A DNA stretch of 64,000 bases from Candidatus Trichorickettsia mobilis (GTDB lineage Bacteria > Pseudomonadota > Alphaproteobacteria > Rickettsiales > Rickettsiaceae). The number at the start of each line of letters is the position of its first letter. Positions within the stretch are counted from its first letter, which is position 1. The stretch spans positions 682,001-746,000 of the forward strand of contig NZ_OY728607.1 in assembly GCF_963422225.1 (NCBI RefSeq), read 5' to 3'. Under the pieces are notes generated by a model. The model was not told the DNA's origin, made no database searches, and saw only the letters and a list, made by a program, of their open reading frames with translations. This document shows positions 9,394 to 23,847 of this stretch, one piece after another. Both the position numbers and the translations under genes were made by a program.

Positions 9394-10092
9394 ATGAAAT
9401 TACAAAGATCTATAAAATTATTACCTTTGTTATTTACCATAATAACAGTGAGCATCTTGTTATTATTAGGGTTTTGGCAACTTCAGCGGTTACAAGACAA
9501 AAATTTGCTGCTTAAGAATATCGGTCATAACTTAAATAATCAACCGCTTGATATCCAATTGATGAGTCAAGCAAACATATATTCCAAAATTAATCTTCAT
9601 GGTAAATTTCTGACTAACCATGATATCCATCTTTATCGACGTATAGCTAGTCAACATGGACAAGATGGTTATTATCTACTATCGCCATTTCAGACAAATA
9701 ATAACCAACTTATTTTAGTTGCTAGAGGTTGGTTCAAATCAATGTATAAGTCTGAGATATCCATGGGTCTTTCGTCATCACCGGAACAGATAAGTGGAAT
9801 AATACTTGCTGGTGAACAAAAACAGTTTTTTATTCCTGGTAACGATTTAAAAAACAACATCTGGTTTATTCTGGACTTAACTCAGATAGCACAATTTTTA
9901 AAATTAGAATTGCCTGAATTTTATTTACTACAACTAGAACCAGATGATTTACCAGATTTTGTCAAACCTATCCTTGCTGATAATCTTACTAAAATTAAAA
10001 ATGACCATCTGGAATATGCGCTTACTTGGTTTATTTTAGCTATAAGCTTAATAATTATATTTATCGTTTATGCCAGGAAAGAATCAAATTAA
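9394..10092 (+). CDS. SURF1 family cytochrome oxidase assembly protein
   Basis: SURF1 proteins are inner-membrane factors that help insert heme a during assembly of aa3-type cytochrome c oxidase. The 232-aa product has the diagnostic architecture: an N-terminal transmembrane helix (about 10-27) running into LGFWQLQRLQDK, a periplasmic domain with YRRIASQHGQDGYYLLSPF and LVARGWF, and a C-terminal helix (about 208-226) preceded by NDHLEYALTWF. Length is normal for the family. It stands alone on the plus strand; its TAA stop lies 3 bp from the start of a palindromic element. Confidence 0.93.
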   Translation: MKLQRSIKLLPLLFTIITVSILLLLGFWQLQRLQDKNLLLKNIGHNLNNQPLDIQLMSQANIYSKINLHGKFLTNHDIHLYRRIASQHGQDGYYLLSPFQTNNNQLILVARGWFKSMYKSEISMGLSSSPEQISGIILAGEQKQFFIPGNDLKNNIWFILDLTQIAQFLKLELPEFYLLQLEPDDLPDFVKPILADNLTKIKNDHLEYALTWFILAISLIIIFIVYARKESN

Positions 10093-10095
10093 CGT

Positions 10096-10185
10096 AGACC
10101 TCTCTCACAAACTCGCACCAAAAGAACAAGTGCTAGAAGCACACGGAGCGCAGATCAGCAGCATACATAAAGTTTGTCCGGGAAA
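10096..10185. repeat. Decayed palindromic element
   Basis: It starts AGACCTCTCTCACAAACTCG, nearly identical to the left end of the 21244-21391 element. The interior GGAGCGCAGATCAGCAGC resembles other elements, and a weak right end (AAGTTTGTCCGG) remains. It begins 3 bp after the SURF1 stop. The right boundary is approximate. Confidence 0.5.
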
Positions 10186-10209
10186 TTAGCACTCAAACAT
10201 GTACTCTTC

Positions 10210-10980
10210 TTACCAAGCTATTACCGGAGCATGATCAGAAGGCTTATGTTGCGCTCGCATGTCATAGTCAATATAACTATTCTGAAAATGACCGGCTGCT
10301 CGACCTGATGCAATTAACATATCAATACGCATTCCTTTATTTTGCTCAAATGCCCCTGCCCGATAATCCCACCATGAAAACTCTTGAGTATTAGGGTTAG
10401 CCAAACGATATAAATCATAAAACCCCATATTTAATATCGAACGCATTTTGTATTTCTCTTCCACTGTGCAGCAGGTAGTATTACTTAACTCTAGCGATGA
10501 ATATATATCAATGTCAAATGGTGCAATATTGAAATCACCACCAATAATTAAAGATTCATCATATGCACGTATATTTTCTAAATAATTAATTAGTGCATCA
10601 TAGAATTGGAGTTTAGTTTTAAATTTGTCGCTGTCAACTTCACCACCATTTGGAGCATATAATGAAATAAAACGACAAAAACCAATATCAGTGTTACAAG
10701 TAATTTCAATAAATCTGGATTGCTCAAAGCACGGATTGGCTGGAAAATTTGTAACTACTTCATTAGCTTTAAATTTAGATAAAATGGCTACTCCATTATA
10801 TGATTTTTGACCATGTATATAATAGTTATATGGTGTTTCTAATTCTGTAAGAGCCCATTGCTCTGTTTCGCATTTAAGTTCTTGCAAAAACAAAATATCA
10901 GGATTTTCTTTTACAAGAAAGTCCTGCAATAGAGATATGCGCTGCCTTACTGAGTTTATATTCCATGTTGCAATTTTCAT
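10210..10980 (-). CDS. xth: Exodeoxyribonuclease III
   Basis: An EEP-superfamily AP endonuclease/3'-5' exonuclease that repairs abasic sites. The ~256-aa protein shows MKIATWNINSVRQR at the start, the metal-binding Glu in LFLQELKCE, SLYAPNGGE, the catalytic Asp/Asn in IIGGDFNIAP, and the terminal PSDHAPVIAW with the catalytic Asp-His pair. I chose ATG 10980 because homologues begin MKIATWNIN; a 10-residue upstream extension to 11010 would overlap mutM. It lies 8 bp after the mutM stop, so a mutM-xth repair pair is likely, with glycosylase and AP endonuclease acting in sequence. Confidence 0.95.
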   Translation of the reverse strand: MKIATWNINSVRQRISLLQDFLVKENPDILFLQELKCETEQWALTELETPYNYYIHGQKSYNGVAILSKFKANEVVTNFPANPCFEQSRFIEITCNTDIGFCRFISLYAPNGGEVDSDKFKTKLQFYDALINYLENIRAYDESLIIGGDFNIAPFDIDIYSSLELSNTTCCTVEEKYKMRSILNMGFYDLYRLANPNTQEFSWWDYRAGAFEQNKGMRIDMLIASGRAAGHFQNSYIDYDMRAQHKPSDHAPVIAW

Positions 10981-10987
10981 ATTACTC

Positions 10988-11809
10988 TCATATTGCCTGA
11001 CAATATTCACAATAATAACTACCTCTTCCAGCTAAAATTATTTTTCTTATTATATTGCTACAAATGAAGCATGACTTCCCTGCTCTGTTATATATTAATA
11101 ATTCTTGTTGAAAATATCCCGGTTTACTATTAGCATTAATGAAATCTTTTAAAGTAGTACCACCTGCCGCTATAGAGCTGATTAATACATTCTTAATAGC
11201 AAGCACTAAATTTATAATCTCTGTTTGGCTAAGACTATAAGCAGGCCTTAAAGGATGTATTTTTGCCATGAATAAACTCTCAGAAGCATAAATATTACCC
11301 ACTCCTACGACAACATTATTATCCATTATTACATTTTTGATTATTTTATGCCTTTTTGCTAACTTACTAGCCAAATATTCTGCGTTAAATTGCTCTGTTA
11401 AAGGCTCTAGCCCTAAAGCTTTAAATATTTGTTGATCTAATAATTTTTCTTGCGGTAATAGATAAATCATCCCGAACCGCCTAGGGTCGTTAAAAACCAA
11501 CTGTTGTTGATTATCAAGATAAAAAATCACATGATCATGCTTTTGTGAAGAATAATTCACCTGCTGTATGGTAAAACTACCGCTCATGCCAAGGTGAACC
11601 ACTATAGTAAAACTATTATCAAGATTAATAAGTAAATATTTTGCACGACTCATTATACTTAATATTCTAGCATTTAATACTATATCAAAATTATCGGACA
11701 ATACTTGCCGTAAGGCCTTACATTTTTTTTCGTAATTTATAATGATTTTATTGATGATACATAATGCAAGACCAGTTTTTATGGTCTCTATTTCTGGAAG
11801 TTCTGGCAC
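10988..11809 (-). CDS. mutM: Formamidopyrimidine-DNA glycosylase
   Basis: Fpg/MutM excises 8-oxoguanine and ring-opened purines by base excision repair. The 273-aa protein begins MPELPEIETI, supplying the catalytic Pro2 and Glu3. It also has the conserved Lys in VVHLGMSGSF, NDPRRFGM, VGVGNIYASE, AGGTTLKDF and a C-terminal zinc finger of CFIC plus CEYC near residues 250-270. Length and all key residues are intact. It is the first gene of a tight pair with xth on the minus strand; the RNase P RNA gene lies just upstream. Confidence 0.97.
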   Translation of the reverse strand: MPELPEIETIKTGLALCIINKIIINYEKKCKALRQVLSDNFDIVLNARILSIMSRAKYLLINLDNSFTIVVHLGMSGSFTIQQVNYSSQKHDHVIFYLDNQQQLVFNDPRRFGMIYLLPQEKLLDQQIFKALGLEPLTEQFNAEYLASKLAKRHKIIKNVIMDNNVVVGVGNIYASESLFMAKIHPLRPAYSLSQTEIINLVLAIKNVLISSIAAGGTTLKDFINANSKPGYFQQELLIYNRAGKSCFICSNIIRKIILAGRGSYYCEYCQAI

Positions 11810-11822
11810 AAATTATAATTAA

Positions 11823-12216
11823 TGATTGATGGTCTATAAGCCGGATTTTGTAAGGTGTAACCCTTTGCAGTTATTTGTCTAGGATAAATGTTACCATTTA
11901 CCTCAAGCGATCTACCCGTGTGACCTCTAAACAGGGACATTTAGGAACTAAGTTCTAATCACACCTATTTGATCTTGCTCCTGATGGGGTTTACCATGCG
12001 TAACTTGTTACCAAGCGACCGGTGTGCTCTTACCACACCTTTTCACCCTTACCAAAATATATATTTTGGCGGTATATTTTCTGTGGCACTTTCCCTAGAG
12101 ATTAATATCCCCGCTGGGCGTTATCCAGCATCATGTCTCTATGGAGTCCGGACTTTCCTCATAAAAAATAGTTTATCTAAACCACATTTCATGCAACTGC
12201 ACGACCATCAAGCAGC
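11823..12216 (-). ncRNA. rnpB: RNase P RNA (class A)
   Basis: The catalytic RNA of RNase P, which matures tRNA 5' ends. On the minus strand the 5' part contains the hallmark GAGGAAAGTCCGGACTCC and the 3' part ends in a CCGGCTTATAG-type sequence. The P1 helix closes the molecule: TTGATGGTC near the 5' end pairs with GACCATCAA near the 3' end. The internal CGGTAAACCCCAT-like segment is also of the family type. Length about 394 nt. Boundaries are set from P1 and may be a few bases off. An apparent protein frame on the opposite strand (11969-12223) is a shadow. Confidence 0.95.
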
Positions 12217-12242
12217 ATTATGAATAAATATTTGGTTAAGTC

Positions 12243-12283
12243 AACAGAGTTCTTACAATATTTTATATTGCAAGAACTCTGTT
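12243..12283 (-). terminator. Long hairpin downstream of rpoC
   Basis: An almost perfect stem with ~18-bp arms (AACAGAGTTCTTGCAATAT and its complement) and a tiny loop lies 22 bp past the rpoC stop, before rnpB. It probably terminates the operon, though no clear U-tract follows on the minus strand. Confidence 0.5.
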
Positions 12284-12304
12284 ATTATGGATTATCGTAT
12301 CATC

Positions 12305-16528
<4,224 letters not shown>

Positions 16529-16574
16529 TCATCTTAACCGATCATTTCGAACATACTGCTCATCACGAACACAA

Positions 16575-16607
16575 ACAGTCATCCCGAACTTGTTTCGGGA
16601 TGACTGT
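16575..16607. repeat. Hairpin repeat in the rpoB-rpoC spacer
   Basis: Inverted repeat ACAGTCATCCCGAA / TTCGGGATGACTGT with a 5-base loop. Its core (CATCCCGAACTTGTTTCGGGAT) also appears, altered, at 37207-37282. It lies upstream of rpoC on the transcribed strand; it may attenuate or do nothing. The rest of 16460-16701 shows no gene. Confidence 0.65.
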
Positions 16608-16701
16608 TGTTTGCGCTCGGGATGACTATTTTTCTAGTGTGCACTAGAGAGTTCATCCTTGATTTGAACCTAAATGACATCATCGTGAACATGTCACATG
16701 G

Positions 16702-16828
16702 ATAGACGAAGGTCAATTTCAAGAAGAGCTAGGAGTGTTGAAGTCCAGCAGCGCAGCGTACTTTAGTACGTGAGCAGCGCAGATCTTCAAAACACGACAA
16801 CGCCAATTCTTGAAATTCACCGAGTATA
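16702..16828 (-). repeat. Palindromic element at the rpoB stop codon
   Basis: A 127-bp palindromic element whose minus-strand sequence begins right at the rpoB TGA (TGATATACTCGGTG...) and ends CTTCGTCTAT. It aligns at roughly 85% (by eye) with 48477-48605, which abuts the tolQ stop in the same relative orientation, and more weakly with 23725-23838 after nusG. The interior contains a GCGCTGCTCACGTACT motif followed by its partial complement. It resembles Rickettsia palindromic elements in size and structure. Confidence 0.75.
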
Positions 16829-19800
16829 TCAGGTTGTGGTGCTATCCTCTAGCTGTACATTCAAACATAAAGAACGAAACTCTTTTATCATCACATTAAA
16901 GGACTCAGGGATTCCCGACTCAAAATTATTATCCCCTCTAACAGTAGATTCATAAATCTTTATTCTACCAGCAACATCATCTGATTTGACAGTTAGCATT
17001 TCCTGCAAAGTATAAGCCGCACCATAAGCTTGCAGCGCCCAACATTCCATTTCACCAAAACGCTGACCACCAAAATGAGATTTACCACCCAAAGGTTGTT
17101 GTGTCACCAAACTATAAGGACCTATAGAACGAGCATGTATTTTATCGTCAACCAAGTGATGTAGCTTTAATAAATATTTATAGCCAACCGTAATATTACG
17201 ATCAAAATACTCCCCTGTACGCCCATCTATTAGCCTGGTCTGACCAGAAACATCTTGTTTTGCCAACTCAAGCATTGCTTTTACATCTTCCACTTTTGCA
17301 CCATCAAATACTGGAGTAGCAAAATAAACTCCTTTTTTATTTGCATCACAAAAATCTATTATTTCTTCTTTTGACATTTGCTGAATTTTATTTACCAATA
17401 ATTCAGAATTGAAAATTGTCGTAACAAAAGATTTAATTTCATCAATATTGATTTGATTACTACAATATTGATCGCATACATTTCCGATCTGTTTACCTAA
17501 ATTGACCGCTGCCCAACCCAAATGAGTTTCTAGAATCTGCCCTACATTCATACGAGACGGCAAACCAAGTGGATTTAACACTATATCAATAACTGTACCA
17601 TCTTCTAAAAACGGCATATCTTCCTCAGGCATGATCCGCGAAATCACCCCTTTATTTCCATGTCGACCAGCCATTTTATCTCCTGGCTGTAATTTATGCT
17701 TGGTAGCAATGAACACTTTTACAATCTTCAAAGCCCCTTGAGGTAAATCATCTCCGCTTTGAACTTTTTCCACCTTACTAGTAAAACGCTTATTAAGCAT
17801 GTCTTTCTTTTCATCATAATGACGCTTGATCTGCTCTATTTCGTTCATAACGCCTGAGTCTTCAACAATAAACTGCCAAAATTGTCCACGAGACAAACTT
17901 TCAAACGTTTTTTCAGTAATGACAGTAGCACTCTTAATTGTTTTAGGACCACTAACTGCAGTTTGACCTATTAAAATAGCTTCAAGACGCATAAATACAA
18001 AATGCTCAATAATTTCAAGCTCGTCATCTCTATCCTTAGCTAATTTTTCAATTTGCTGTTTTTCAATTGCCAAGGCACGCTCATCTTTTTCTACTCCACG
18101 ACGAGAAAACACTCTAACTTCCACCACAGTACCAGTAACCCCAGGAGGTACATGCAATGACGAATCTCTAACATCAGCAGCTTTTTCTCCAAAAATTGCT
18201 CTTAACAATTTTTCTTCGGGAGTCATTGGTGACTCACTTTTCGGCGTCACTTTACCAACCAGAATATCACCAGGTTTTACCTCAGCACCAACATACACTA
18301 TTCCAACTTCATCAAGATGACGTAAGTTTTCATCACTGACATTTGGAATATCTCTGGTAATCTCTTCTGGCCCTAATCTGGTATCTCTAGCTACTACTTC
18401 AAATTCTTCAATATGAATCGAAGTATAAACATCATCTTTAACTATACGCTCAGAGATTAATATGGAATCTTCAAAATTATAACCACTCCAAGGTATGAAG
18501 GCTACTAACACATTTCTACCTAAAGCAATTTCTCCACAATCCGTACTTGGACCATCAGCAATTACTTCGCCTTTGCTAACATAATCTCCAACCTTTATTA
18601 ACGGCTTTTGGTTAATACAAGTATTATGGTTAGATTTTTGAAATTTAAGCAAATTATATATATCCACCCCAGGAGAGCCATCTTTCTTTTGCTCAGTAGT
18701 TCTGACAACAATTCTTGTCGAATCCACTTGTTCTACTATACCATCATTTACAGCAACAATTGATGCTCCAGAGTCTCTAGCTACCACTCCTTCAATACCA
18801 GTACCAACCAATGGTGCATCACTTTTAATTAATGGCACTGCTTGACGTTGCATATTTGAACCCATAAGAGCTCTGTTAGCATCATCATTTTCTAAAAAAG
18901 GAATTAATGAAGCTGCCACTGATACTACTTGCATCGGCGTCACATCAATAAAATCAACTTCAGCAGGGGATATCATTACAAAATTACCGCCATCGGTACG
19001 ACAATTAATGGCTTCATCCAGCAAATTACCATCCTTATCAACAGCAGCATTTGCTTGCGCAATTTTATATTTACCTTCTTCAATTGCTGATAAATATTGA
19101 ACTTCCGTGGTAACTCTACCCTCCACTACTTTACGATAAGGACTCTCGATAAAACCATATTTATTAACTCTGGCGTACGTAGCCATCGAATTAATTAAAC
19201 CAATATTTTGCCCTTCAGGAGTTTCAATCGGACATATTCTGCCATAGTGAGTAGGGTGTACATCTCGCACCTCAAAACCAGCTCGATCACGACTCAATCC
19301 ACCCGGCCCTAATGCTGATAACCTACGTTTATGCGTAATTTCGGATAATGGATTAGTTTGATCCATAAATTGGGATAATTGCGAAGTACTAAAAAATTCT
19401 TTTATTACGGATACTAGCACTTTTGAGTTCACTAAATCATGAGGCATTACCGCATCGATATCAACTGCAGAAATTCTTTCCAGAATTGATTTTTCCATCC
19501 TTACCAAACCAATTCTAAACTGATTTTCAATCAATTCACCAACTGATCTTACTCTTCTATTACCTAAATGGTCAATATCATCGATTTGTCCTTTACCATC
19601 CTTGAGTGCAACTAGAACTTTAAGAATATGCTTTATATCATCTGTAGTTACAGTTGTAGTACTAGATGGTTCATCAAGTCCTAATCTGGCATTCATCTTG
19701 ATACGCCCTACTTCAGATAAGTCATAGCGCTCAGCATTAAAAAACAAGCTGTTGAATAAGGCAAGTCCTGCATCAAAAGTAGCCGGCTCTCCCGGTCTTA

Positions 19801-20932
19801 GAACTCTAAATATATCTATAAGCGCCGAAAGTTGATCTTGATTCTTATCTGCAAACAAGGTATTTCGAATATAAGAACCTGATTGTGAACCAATCGCAAG
19901 CACAGCCAGAGATTTAATCTGTAACTTGTCAATGGCTTGCAACATATCTGCTGTAACCACTTCACCAATATCTGCTAACACCTCTCCACTTTGTGGATCT
20001 ACCAAATCATCAGCCAAACATTTTTCAAGTAAGAATTCTTTTTCTACAAGGATATTCTTTACTCCATCTTTAGCAAATTTCTTGGCAAGTCTCGGAGTTA
20101 TTTTTTGCCCAGCTTCAAGCACTACCACCCCGGTATCCGCATCTACTAAATCATTATTTAATCGATGCGCAGTTACTAATTCCGGTAAAAATTTTGTTGA
20201 CCAACCGTTCAGAGAAGCATGATAGGTCATTGTATCATAATAAAATTTTATGATTTCATTAGCCGACATTCCAATGGCACGAAGCAACGTTGTAACGTAC
20301 AATTTTCTTTTTCTATCTATACGAAAATACAAGATATCTTTTGCATCAAATTCAAAATCCAACCAAGAACCTCTATATGGTATTATTCTTGCTGAATATA
20401 AAAATTTTCCAGAAGAATGAACTTTGCCTTCATCATGATAAAAGAACACACCTGGAGAGCGATGCATTTGAGAAACCACCACTCTTTCTGTGCCATTAAT
20501 TACGAATGTTCCATTTTGAGTCATTAATGGAATATCACCCATGTACACTTCTTGTTCTTTAATACCTTTAATCTCTCTAGCACCAGTACTTTCTTCGATC
20601 TCCCAAACACTAAGACGTAAAGTCACTTTTAACGGCGCAGCATAGCTCAAACCTCGTTGATGGCACTCTTCTACGTCATATTTAGGATTATCTAGTTCAT
20701 ATTTCACAAACTCTAAATTAGCTGTGTTAGCTGAATCATGAATCGGAAAAATAGAATTTAAAACAGCTTGCAGCCCTTTGTTTTCACGCTCACCATCTTT
20801 AATTCCAAGCTGTAAAAAGTTTTTTTGATAAGAGTTCTTTTGCACTTCAATAAGATTCGGTATTGAAGCTACTAGATTTATTTGACCGAAATTTTTTCTT
20901 ATACGCTTATCAATCGACAAGGATTGCGCCAT
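16829..20932 (-). CDS. rpoB: RNA polymerase beta subunit
   Basis: The second-largest RNA polymerase subunit, forming the other half of the active-site cleft. 1367 aa, beginning [20 protein letters not shown], very like Rickettsia RpoB. The rifampicin-binding segment ([20 protein letters not shown], then [11 protein letters not shown]) keeps the Asp, His and Ser residues of sensitive enzymes. The later [15 protein letters not shown] and the C-terminal [20 protein letters not shown] anchor are intact. The C-terminus ends VQLEDSTTT directly at a palindromic element that follows or overlaps the stop codon, so the last residues may have been altered by that insertion. It is separated from rplL by ~640 bp of repeats. 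Confidence 0.98.
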   Translation of the reverse strand: MAQSLSIDKRIRKNFGQINLVASIPNLIEVQKNSYQKNFLQLGIKDGERENKGLQAVLNSIFPIHDSANTANLEFVKYELDNPKYDVEECHQRGLSYAAPLKVTLRLSVWEIEESTGAREIKGIKEQEVYMGDIPLMTQNGTFVINGTERVVVSQMHRSPGVFFYHDEGKVHSSGKFLYSARIIPYRGSWLDFEFDAKDILYFRIDRKRKLYVTTLLRAIGMSANEIIKFYYDTMTYHASLNGWSTKFLPELVTAHRLNNDLVDADTGVVVLEAGQKITPRLAKKFAKDGVKNILVEKEFLLEKCLADDLVDPQSGEVLADIGEVVTADMLQAIDKLQIKSLAVLAIGSQSGSYIRNTLFADKNQDQLSALIDIFRVLRPGEPATFDAGLALFNSLFFNAERYDLSEVGRIKMNARLGLDEPSSTTTVTTDDIKHILKVLVALKDGKGQIDDIDHLGNRRVRSVGELIENQFRIGLVRMEKSILERISAVDIDAVMPHDLVNSKVLVSVIKEFFSTSQLSQFMDQTNPLSEITHKRRLSALGPGGLSRDRAGFEVRDVHPTHYGRICPIETPEGQNIGLINSMATYARVNKYGFIESPYRKVVEGRVTTEVQYLSAIEEGKYKIAQANAAVDKDGNLLDEAINCRTDGGNFVMISPAEVDFIDVTPMQVVSVAASLIPFLENDDANRALMGSNMQRQAVPLIKSDAPLVGTGIEGVVARDSGASIVAVNDGIVEQVDSTRIVVRTTEQKKDGSPGVDIYNLLKFQKSNHNTCINQKPLIKVGDYVSKGEVIADGPSTDCGEIALGRNVLVAFIPWSGYNFEDSILISERIVKDDVYTSIHIEEFEVVARDTRLGPEEITRDIPNVSDENLRHLDEVGIVYVGAEVKPGDILVGKVTPKSESPMTPEEKLLRAIFGEKAADVRDSSLHVPPGVTGTVVEVRVFSRRGVEKDERALAIEKQQIEKLAKDRDDELEIIEHFVFMRLEAILIGQTAVSGPKTIKSATVITEKTFESLSRGQFWQFIVEDSGVMNEIEQIKRHYDEKKDMLNKRFTSKVEKVQSGDDLPQGALKIVKVFIATKHKLQPGDKMAGRHGNKGVISRIMPEEDMPFLEDGTVIDIVLNPLGLPSRMNVGQILETHLGWAAVNLGKQIGNVCDQYCSNQINIDEIKSFVTTIFNSELLVNKIQQMSKEEIIDFCDANKKGVYFATPVFDGAKVEDVKAMLELAKQDVSGQTRLIDGRTGEYFDRNITVGYKYLLKLHHLVDDKIHARSIGPYSLVTQQPLGGKSHFGGQRFGEMECWALQAYGAAYTLQEMLTVKSDDVAGRIKIYESTVRGDNNFESGIPESFNVMIKEFRSLCLNVQLEDSTTT

Positions 20933-21052
20933 ATAATCTCCAGAGTAAAATTTAATTATATCTTAAATACGACGTAGAACTATTATTACTGTAAAATTAT
21001 AAAATAACTCATAGTAATAAATATAGAACGACGAACATTACTAAGATTGATG

Positions 21053-21106
21053 ATTTATAGATTTATAAAATTGCATCTCAAAGAAGAATTTTATAAGTCT
21101 ATAAAT
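21053..21106. repeat. AT-rich hairpin upstream of rpoB
   Basis: A 20-bp inverted repeat with one mismatch (ATTTATAGATTTATAAAATT) around a ~14-base loop, about 120 bp upstream of the rpoB start. It could be an mRNA processing or termination structure in the rplL-rpoB spacer. Confidence 0.55.
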
Positions 21107-21136
21107 TAAGGATATATAAACCTATAGATATAAAGT

Positions 21137-21568
21137 AGTATAGCAAGAACCACTTGAATTGAACTTATAGAGCTACGCTTGCGCGGCGCAGATAATTCAT
21201 GAGCAAACTCTAAACTCAGAAAATAGCTCAACCAAATTATATTAGACCTCTCTCACAAACTCTACGTTCTTGCGGATGATTTGAATTCTGGTGCGGCACC
21301 AGAATCCGCAACAAACCTAAAGCGTGCTGCGGGATCGAGTTCCGTATCTCCTTCAAATCCTCTCCCATGATTTAGTTTGTGAGAGAGATCCATTATTTAC
21401 CAACAATGTAATTCTAAAACTTAAATAAGAATCCATGTAGATTTTTACTGAAGTACCGCTGCGCTGCTCAGACCCCAAAGTACGAAATAACAGCTTGATA
21501 TAATTTATTGAATACTCCAGACATTCCACACAAATTTGCTACACTTAACTCAAGTGGTTTTTACTAGC
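21137..21568. repeat. Palindromic element split by another element
   Basis: The left arm AGCAAGAACCACTTGAATTG (21137 onward) and the right arm near 21545-21568 (complement GTAAAAACCACTTGAGTTA) form a diverged inverted repeat. Inner CGCTTGCGCGGCGCAG and CCGCTGCGCTGCTCAG are also roughly complementary. The 21244-21391 element sits between them, so this looks like one palindromic element with another inserted in it. Boundaries are approximate. Confidence 0.4.
21244..21391. mobile_element. IS5-type-ended mini-element in rplL-rpoB spacer
   Basis: A 148-bp element with ends AGACCTCTCTCACAAACT and AGTTTGTGAGAGAGATCC (inverted, two mismatches), flanked by ATT on both sides (21241-21243 and 21392-21394). 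The AGACCTCT start and 3-bp ATT duplication match those of the 908-bp IS5-type element in this window, so it is probably a non-autonomous derivative mobilised by it. No coding capacity. Confidence 0.7.
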
Positions 21569-21571
21569 CAA

Positions 21572-21940
21572 CTATTTTATTTCAACTTTAGCACCAGCAG
21601 CTTCAAGCTTTACTTTAATTGCTTCTGCGTCACTCTTGTTGATACCTTGCTTTAATGGCTGCGGCGCTCCTTCCACTAAATCTTTAGCTTCTTTCAAACC
21701 TAAGCCAGTAAGCGCACGCACTTCTTTAATAATTTCAATTTTTTTATCACCAAAACTTACTAAAATAACATCAAATTCTGTTTTTTCTTCTACTACCGCA
21801 GCAGCTACTGGGGCACTTGCGGCAGCAACTGGAGCTGCTGCTGATACTCCCCATTTTTCTTCCAACAGCTTTGAGAGCTCTGCAGCTTGCATTACTGTTA
21901 ATGATGATAGCTCATCTACAATTTTTGTTAAATTTGTCAT
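21572..21940 (-). CDS. rplL: Ribosomal protein L7/L12
   Basis: The acidic stalk protein of the large subunit, which recruits translation factors. 122 aa: N-terminal dimerisation helix ([20 protein letters not shown]), an Ala-rich hinge (about 35-55) and the C-terminal [21 protein letters not shown]...[18 protein letters not shown] domain. It is last in the rplK-A-J-L group, 33 bp after rplJ, and rpoB follows after a repeat-filled spacer. Confidence 0.98.
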   Translation of the reverse strand: MTNLTKIVDELSSLTVMQAAELSKLLEEKWGVSAAAPVAAASAPVAAAVVEEKTEFDVILVSFGDKKIEIIKEVRALTGLGLKEAKDLVEGAPQPLKQGINKSDAEAIKVKLEAAGAKVEIK

Positions 21941-21973
21941 AAATTTACCTCTAAAATTCTAATTGATTAATAT

Positions 21974-22483
21974 TTATTTATCTGCAAATGCTTGCAACAC
22001 TCTCGCAAGTCCTGTAGCCGGGGCTTGCAATACAGTAGCAATTCTTGTTGCGGGGGCTTGCAATACACCAATAATTCTACCCCTTAATTCGTCTAACGAT
22101 GGCAGCTTAGCTATTAGCTTTACTTCATCAATATTTAACAGCTGATTATCTACTATACCACCAATAATCTTCAGCTGTTCATTTAACTTTGCAAATTCAA
22201 CAATCGTCTTAGCTGCAATAATTGGGTCTTCTGAATAGGCTATAGCTGTAGGACCACAAAATAGCTCAGATATTTGTTTTATTCCAGCATTATTAGCAGC
22301 TATCTTCGATAGCGTATTTTTTACTATCTTAAATCCAGCCCCTTTTTCTCTCAAAGATCTACGCAACACCGTAATCTGCTTAACAGTAAGACCATGGTAA
22401 TGAGTTACTATTAGAGACCCAGATTGCTGGTATACTTTTGCTAATTCTGAGACAAACTTCTGTTTTTCTGACCTTAACACCAA
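21974..22483 (-). CDS. rplJ: Ribosomal protein L10
   Basis: L10 anchors L7/L12 dimers to the ribosome and in many bacteria represses its own operon by binding the mRNA leader. 169 aa, with SLIVTHYHGLTVKQITVLRR near residue 23, KNTLSKIA and FCGPTAIAYSEDP, typical of the family. The C-terminal helix that binds L7/L12 contains a short internal duplication (LQAPATRIATVLQAPATGLA). It begins 9 bp after rplA. Confidence 0.97.
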   Translation of the reverse strand: MVLRSEKQKFVSELAKVYQQSGSLIVTHYHGLTVKQITVLRRSLREKGAGFKIVKNTLSKIAANNAGIKQISELFCGPTAIAYSEDPIIAAKTIVEFAKLNEQLKIIGGIVDNQLLNIDEVKLIAKLPSLDELRGRIIGVLQAPATRIATVLQAPATGLARVLQAFADK

Positions 22484-22492
22484 AATTCTCCT

Positions 22493-23239
22493 TTATACTA
22501 TTTGCGATATAGTAGCTGTATCTATTTTTATCGAAGGCCCCATAGTTGAAGATAAATACATAGCCTTTAAATAAGTACCCTTTGCACCAGTTGGCTTAGC
22601 TTTAATTACAGCAGATATTACTGCATGCAAATTTTTCAACAAATCTTGAGCTAAAAACGATAATTTTCCAACCCCAGCATGAATTATCCCAGCTTTCTCA
22701 ACTCTAAATTCTACCTGACCACTTTTTACATTCTTAATGGCTGTTACAATATCAGTGGTTACTGTTCCTAGTTTAGGATTAGGCATCAACCCCTTAGGAC
22801 CCAAAATTTTTGCCACCCCACCAACTACTCCCATCATATCTGGTGTTGCTATACATGTATCAAAATTAATTTTACCAGCTTTAATTTCATCGATAATCTC
22901 TACAGAACCAGCTGAATCAGCACCAGCAGCAAGCGCATCTGCCACTTTATCATCTCTACAAATAACCGCAACTCTTACAATTTTACCAGTTCCAGCTGGC
23001 AAAGCAACAACCCCCCTTACCATTTGATCAGAATGACGCGGATCTACACCCAACTTCATGACAATTTCTAAAGTTTCATCAAATTTTACATAAGAACAGC
23101 TGCGTAAAACCTCTACTGCTTTTTCTAAATCATAAAATACTTGCTGATTTATTTGTTTGCGGGCAGCACGTAACTTTTTAGCCCCTTTTCTACCTTCTGT
23201 GTCTTTTTTATTCTTGTCTTCGTTAGCTTTCATAATCAA
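22493..23239 (-). CDS. rplA: Ribosomal protein L1
   Basis: L1 forms the mobile stalk near the E site and helps deacylated tRNA leave. 248 aa; conserved segments are [38 protein letters not shown] and the C-terminal [13 protein letters not shown]. The N-terminal ~25 residues are a lysine-rich extension ([20 protein letters not shown]), so the start could be slightly further in. Its start codon overlaps the rplK stop (ATGA-type), showing translational coupling. Confidence 0.97.
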   Translation of the reverse strand: MIMKANEDKNKKDTEGRKGAKKLRAARKQINQQVFYDLEKAVEVLRSCSYVKFDETLEIVMKLGVDPRHSDQMVRGVVALPAGTGKIVRVAVICRDDKVADALAAGADSAGSVEIIDEIKAGKINFDTCIATPDMMGVVGGVAKILGPKGLMPNPKLGTVTTDIVTAIKNVKSGQVEFRVEKAGIIHAGVGKLSFLAQDLLKNLHAVISAVIKAKPTGAKGTYLKAMYLSSTMGPSIKIDTATISQIV

Positions 23240-23670
23240 TCCTGTTTCACTTCAATGCCCATAGAGTCTGCCGTACCACAAATAATTTTAACTGCTGCCT
23301 GCAAATCATTAGCATTAAGATCAACCATCTTGATTTTTGCAATCTCTGCGACTTGAGACATAGTTACTACACCAACCACAGCCTCTTTTTTAGTAGAAGC
23401 AGAACCCTTTGCAATCTTTGCAAATTGCTTTAAATAATATGATGCAGGAGGAGTTTTTGTAATAAAAGTAAAACTTTTATCCTCAAATGCAGTAATTACA
23501 ACTGGCACCGGAGTTCCAGGATCCATTCCTTGCGTAGCAGCATTAAAAGCTTTACAAAACTCCATTATATTAAGCCCTTTTTGACCAAGAGCTGGCCCTA
23601 TGGGCGGAGAAGGATTGGCCTTACCAGCAAGCACTGTTAGCTTAATATAAGCTGTAATTTTTTTTGCCAT
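23236..23670 (-). CDS. rplK: Ribosomal protein L11
   Basis: L11 sits at the GTPase-associated centre with 23S rRNA and is needed for stringent sensing in bacteria that have RelA. 144 aa: [33 protein letters not shown] at the N-terminus is the canonical proline-rich segment, followed by [14 protein letters not shown]. It is the first gene after nusG, separated by ~180 bp containing a palindromic repeat. Confidence 0.98.
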   Translation of the reverse strand: MAKKITAYIKLTVLAGKANPSPPIGPALGQKGLNIMEFCKAFNAATQGMDPGTPVPVVITAFEDKSFTFITKTPPASYYLKQFAKIAKGSASTKKEAVVGVVTMSQVAEIAKIKMVDLNANDLQAAVKIICGTADSMGIEVKQD

Positions 23671-23724
23671 TCATTCTTCCTTTTAAATTTAACAATTAAT
23701 ACTTCACACAAAAACTAGAGTTTG

Positions 23725-23838
23725 ATTGGTCAAAATCAAGAAGATTTAGGAATCACAGAGTCACGTAGCATACTCTAAATATATAAGCATCGCAGACCTC
23801 TGATAATACGCAGTAATTCTTAATTTTCATAGACCTAA
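23725..23838 (-). repeat. Degenerate palindromic element after nusG
   Basis: Read on the minus strand, this begins about 10 bp after the nusG stop with GGTCTATGAAAATTAAGAATT and ends CTTCTTGATTTTGACC. It aligns with the rpoB and tolQ stop-codon elements (their CTCGGTGAAAATTGAGAATT start and CTTCAATTTTGACC end). It is the most decayed of the three but has the same orientation relative to the upstream gene. Confidence 0.6.
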
Positions 23839-23847
23839 TTATTTAAG

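Noticed and set aside
11969..12223. 84-codon frame with protein-like appearance
   Set aside because: It is antisense to the RNase P RNA gene.
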